A DNA stretch of 64,000 nt. Source: Nymphaea colorata (taxonomy: Eukaryota > Streptophyta > Magnoliopsida > Nymphaeales > Nymphaeaceae). A program made the translations under genes and the position numbers. The stretch lies in assembly GCF_008831285.2 (NCBI RefSeq), contig NC_045140.1, forward strand, positions 4,879,528 through 4,943,527, given 5' to 3'. Shown one piece after another: positions 59,871 through 64,000 of this stretch. Below the pieces are notes generated by a model. It was given only the letters and a program-made list of their open reading frames with translations. It had not been told where the DNA came from and made no database searches. Position 1 is the first letter of the stretch, and each line of letters opens with the position of its first letter.

Positions 59871-62800
59871 TCAAGCTGGAGCATACATATTAAACATGCT
59901 CAGCTTGTCACAACATCTAGAGAAATCACCAATAGGAAGAGCTTTGGTGAAGATATCTGCAGCTTGATCTTCTGAAGGAACATGAATAGTGGCAATGGTT
60001 CCTGCTTGAACGAGATCCCGAATGTAATGACAATCCACTTCAATATGTTTAGTTCTTTCATGAAAAACTGGATTGTTTGCAATGTGTGTGGCTGCTTGAT
60101 TGTCACAATACATCTTCATGGGAAGTGGAATCGACACACTTAGGCTGGATAGCATAGATCTAGCCCAAGTCATTTCTGCTGCTGTTTGAGCCATAGCTCT
60201 GTATTCAGATTTTGCATTAGATCTTGACACCACACCTTGTTTTTTGCTTCTCCACGATATAAGATTGCCTCCCACAAATACACAAAATCCTGTGGTAGAT
60301 TTTCTGTCCTCTACTGAGCCAGCATAGTCAGCATCACTATAGGCTTCCACTTCCAGAGTCTTGCCTTTTGTGAACAAAAGGCCTTTGCCAGGAGACGATT
60401 TCAGATATTTAACCACCATCAAGGCAGCATCCCAATGAACTTTCTTTGGTTTTTCCATAAATTGACTTAGTTTTCCCACTGCAAAACTAATGTCTGGTCT
60501 TGTCACAGTAACATAGAGTAGTTTTCCAATAAGGGATCTGTAAGATCGAGAATCCACTAATTCTGTTTGGTCATCATGAAGATGTATACGTGGATTCATA
60601 GGTAAATTAGCCGGTTTAGCTCCTAGTATCCCTGTGTCCTGCAATAAATCAAGAACATACTTCCGTTGAGAGAGAACAACACCCTCCCTATTGCGAGCAA
60701 CTTCTATTCCCAAGAAGTATCGTAGAGGACCAAGATCTTTCGTCACAAAGTGTTTTTGAAGAAACAACTTTGCATCAGAAATTTCTTGATCAGAGTCACC
60801 TGTCAGGATAATATCATCAACATAAACCACGAGAATGGTTATACCTCTGGAAGCCTTCTTGATAAACAAAGAATGATCAAGAGGAGATCTCACAAAGCCA
60901 CACTTCGAGACTACCTCAGAAAACTTGTGAAACCACGCACGAGGACTCTGTTTGAGTCCATAAATAGCTTTCTTCAGCTTGCACACTTTGCCACACTCCC
61001 CCTGTCGTTCAAATCCCGGTGGTTGTTGCATATAGACAGTCTCATCGAGATCACCATACAAAAAGGCGTTTTTGACATCCAGTTGATACATGTGCCAGTC
61101 ATGGTGGACAACCACGGAAATGATAAGACGAATGGTTCCCAACCGAGCAATTGGAGAGAAGGTCTCAAAGAAATCCACACCGTAGGTCTGCGTGTAGCCC
61201 TATGCAACCAACCGAGCTTTGTATCGTTCCATAGAACCATCAGAATTATATTTCACTGTGAATACCCACTTTGAGCCAACAATATCACAACGAGGAGGAG
61301 GATCAACAAGTTCCCAAGTGCCTCTCTGCACTAAGGCATCCATCTCATCTTGCATAGCCCGTCTCCATTGGGTATCTAATAAAGCCTGTTGGTGACACGT
61401 AGGAACTGTATGAGCAGCCAGAGCTTGAATGAACTGTTGCATATTTTTACTAACACCATCAGTAGACACAAAATGAGATATAGGATGTAAAGTACATTGT
61501 CGCTTGCCTTTGCGAAGAGAAATAGGTAAGTCTTGACAGGGATCAGAATGAGTAGGGCTATGCATTTCAGATGTACTTACCTCCTGAGAAACGGTTGGCA
61601 AAGGATTATGAGAAGGGTCCTGTCGACGTGTGTAGACCAGCGGAGGATCACGAAACTTGGACACAACAGAAGAAGGAGATTCAAAAGGGAACGACTCCAA
61701 AGGAATAGGAGGAATAGGCAGTGGGTCTGGTGACCGTGGCATCTCAGTAGATATAGGAGTGAGGCTATAATAAGGTTGAGACTCAAAGAATGTGACATCC
61801 GCACTGATATACTCTTTTTGAGTCAAGGGATCAAAGCATTTGTAGCCTTTATGGTTTCTGGAGTAGCCAATGAAAATACATTTAATGGCTTGGGCCCCCA
61901 ATTTGTCACGTGTGGGTCCAAGAATGTGAACAAAGCATGTGCAACCAAATACTTTGGGAGCTACTGGAAACAAGGGTCTTTGTGGGTGCACAAGTTTAAT
62001 GGGGACCTGGTTATCAATGGAGGATGAGGGTAAACGATTGGTCAAGTAGCAAACAGTAAGAATAGCATCTCCCCAAAAATATGCAGGTAGATTAGTATGA
62101 AGCATAAGGGAACAAGCCACATTTAAAAGTTGGCGATGTTTTCGCTCAACTATTCCATTTTGTTGGGAGGTATGGGGACATGTAAACTGAGGAGAAATGC
62201 CATTATCTGAGTAAAACTTCATTAAGATAGATGCCTTGAACTCAAGAGCATTATCAGTGCGAATGTTTTTAACAAGAATACCAAACTGGGTCTTTATTTC
62301 AATAATAAGGTTTTTGAGAGTACATACGACTTCAGACCTTTCCTTCAAAAGGAATACCCAAGTGACTTGAGAATAATCATCTACAATAACAAGGAAATAA
62401 CGAAATCTTGACTTACTAGCAACTCTGCTAGGACCCCACACATCAACATGAAGAAGATCAAATAGTCCACAACTAGACGGACTAAGACTCGATGAATAAC
62501 TACTACGAGTGTGTTTGCCAAGTTGACAGGCTTCACACTGGAACGACTCTAGTAATGAAAGATGTGGAAGAAGATGACGGAGCTTGGAGACAGATGGATG
62601 ACCAAGTCTGAGATGCCACTGGAAAGAGGAGGACAACGATGTGATCGATGATGCTGCAATACCCACGGGATCCGACAGGAAGTAGATGCCCCCTTTCTCA
62701 TAGCCTCCACCAATCGTCTTCCCAGTTTGCAAGTCCTGAAATGAACATAAACCAGAGTCAAACGTAACACGACAATGTAAATCATTAATCAATTGTCCAA

Positions 62801-64000
62801 CAGATAACAAATTTGTGGGAAACTTAGGAGCATATAACACATTTGGAATAGTCATAGACTGAGAAAACTTGATATCTCCATAACCCATAATAGGTGACCA
62901 TCTACCATCTGCAAGTCTCACATGACGTATCTGAGGTAATGAGTGTAGCACAGTAAACATAGAAAGTTTACTACAAAAGTGCCTCGATGCCCCTGAATCA
63001 ATAATCCAAGTAGTACCTGTATCATATGAGATAGTGTCAACAGACATAGCGCTGTCACTCATAACTGTGGAGGCCGACGGCTGAGTAGATCTGTGTGCTA
63101 GAAAGTCCTCATACTTTGACTTATTGATACTCACAGTCACTGTCTCAGGCTGAGAAGAAGATAAAGACCCATCTACCACTGATGACGCTGCTTGGGCCGA
63201 TCCAATAGAAGATTGTAAAGAGTTAGTCCCCAGCTTCGATGTAACATTTCTTCCTAAGGGTGGCGCTGTGGTAGGACGACCATGTTTATCCCAACATCTG
63301 TCTTCCAAATGACCTATTTTTCCACAACAGGTGCACTGAAATCTCCCCCGACCTCCTCCTGACCCACGGCCCATGCCTCTTCCCCTAAATAAACCACGTC
63401 CACGACCTCCTGAGGCTGCCAGGGCAGAGGAATGGATATCACTAGAGGGTGAAGAGAGGGTCACAGCAAGACGACTGAGTCTATTGTAGGCTTCAGCTAG
63501 GTCAGGAATTTTTGCTCCAGTCAACATCTGAGCCTTTGCTACTGCATATTCAGAGGAGAGACCCTGTAGGAACTTCGCAACCATAGACTGTTCACCATGA
63601 GTCTTATAGCATGTTGGACATGGAGGACGTAATGCTTTAAGTCGTTCAGAGATGGACTTAAGGGAAGCGAAGTACTGAGCAAGACTTTGGTTACCCTGTT
63701 GCAGATTAAGTAGTTCCTCCTCTACCTGCAATATCTTGCTAACATTCTTGTCATTTGAGTAAGTTTGTTTCAAGAAATCCCACATTTGCTTTGATACCAC
63801 ACACTATTCATGATCCATGACATGACAATATTATTATCTCCCTTCCATGAACCATATTTTCCACTATTTTCAACAGGTTCGTTTTCTTCTATAACATGCT
63901 CCTTCTGATGTCCAATCACAGACATCATAAACACACGAGACCAAATCTCATAGTTAGATCCATCTAACTTTACAGTAGAACCATAAGAAAATGGATTTCC
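59871..64000 (-). pseudogene. Copia D gag-pol, one nonsense codon and one small frameshift visible
   Basis: The gag N-terminal part (GNPFSYGSTVKLDGSNYEIW) is readable from 64000. Near 63800 an extra TG in a GTGTGTG run shifts the frame, after which an open frame of 866 codons runs to 61200. It holds zinc knuckle CTCCGKIGHLEDRC (about residues 156-169), protease TWIIDSGASRHFCS (about 265-277) and integrase with HLRLGHP, CEACQLGKH, DVWGP, IRTDNALEF and NGIVERKHRQLL, then the start of RT (YKARLVA). A TAG at 61202-61200 replaces the Lys of ARLVAKGYTQ. RT and RNase H then run open for 435 codons and more (61178-59871) with QLDVKNAFLYGD, VVYVDDIILTGD, AYSDADYAGSVEDRKST and ERTKHIEVDCHYIRD. All catalytic residues I can check are present. 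Confidence 0.93.

Larger units (their letters stand above)
59630..64000 (-). mobile_element. Copia element D, nested in gypsy E, runs off the right edge
   Basis: Antisense copia inserted in the gypsy just upstream of its protease. Visible parts on the minus strand: gag (from beyond 64000), protease, integrase, RT, RNase H, polypurine tract and 3' LTR (59863 to about 59630). The 5' LTR and the rest of the leader lie outside. It is the best preserved transposon here, and its integrase closely resembles copia G in intron 3. Confidence 0.93.

Noticed and set aside
60750-61274. Plus-strand frame of 174 codons
   Set aside because: Antisense to the copia D reverse transcriptase, whose minus-strand frame has clear catalytic motifs.
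1-64000. CRISPR arrays, operons, rRNA or tRNA genes
   Set aside because: Nothing of this kind was seen; the spliced genes and plant retroelements show this is eukaryotic nuclear DNA.

Overview
This is nuclear DNA from a flowering plant. The evidence is AT-rich intergenic sequence, GT-AG introns from about 80 bp to more than 8.7 kb, several Ty1/copia elements primed by initiator-Met tRNA, a gypsy element, and two host genes that match well-known plant families. Nothing in the window fixes the species.

Left edge (1-3705, minus strand): the 5' half of an isopentenyl-diphosphate delta-isomerase (IDI) gene. Three exons are present (3705-3413, 1681-1626, 749-658) and the gene continues off the left edge. 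Exon 1 carries an organelle-targeting leader plus an internal Met that matches the short-isoform start known in Arabidopsis. From 3706 to 24.8 kb is intergenic. It holds small decayed inverted-repeat elements, a 114-bp tandem repeat, and a full-length but dead copia element (15287-22783, target duplication TTGGG) whose RNase H segment is repeated exactly five times.

Right part (24979 to beyond 55261, plus strand): the first 15 coding exons (601 codons) of a VPS13-type bridge lipid-transfer protein with an N-terminal chorein domain. All exon junctions keep the frame. The gene is stretched over more than 30 kb because its introns hold transposons: copia remnants in introns 1 and 3, a complete 458-bp TRIM in intron 5, full-length copias in introns 8 (sense) and 11 (antisense), and in intron 15 a gypsy element interrupted by a copia that runs off the right edge. 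Six of the seven lie antisense to the gene.

The two host genes are unrelated in function: isoprenoid precursor isomerisation, and lipid transport at membrane contact sites. All transposon reading frames seen here are disrupted. The best preserved is the copia at the right edge, with one nonsense codon and one short frameshift in the visible part. I did not find a new kind of biological system. The most unusual structures are the five-fold RNase H array, the TRIM, the nested insertion, and an unidentified AT-rich insert at 31905-32235.
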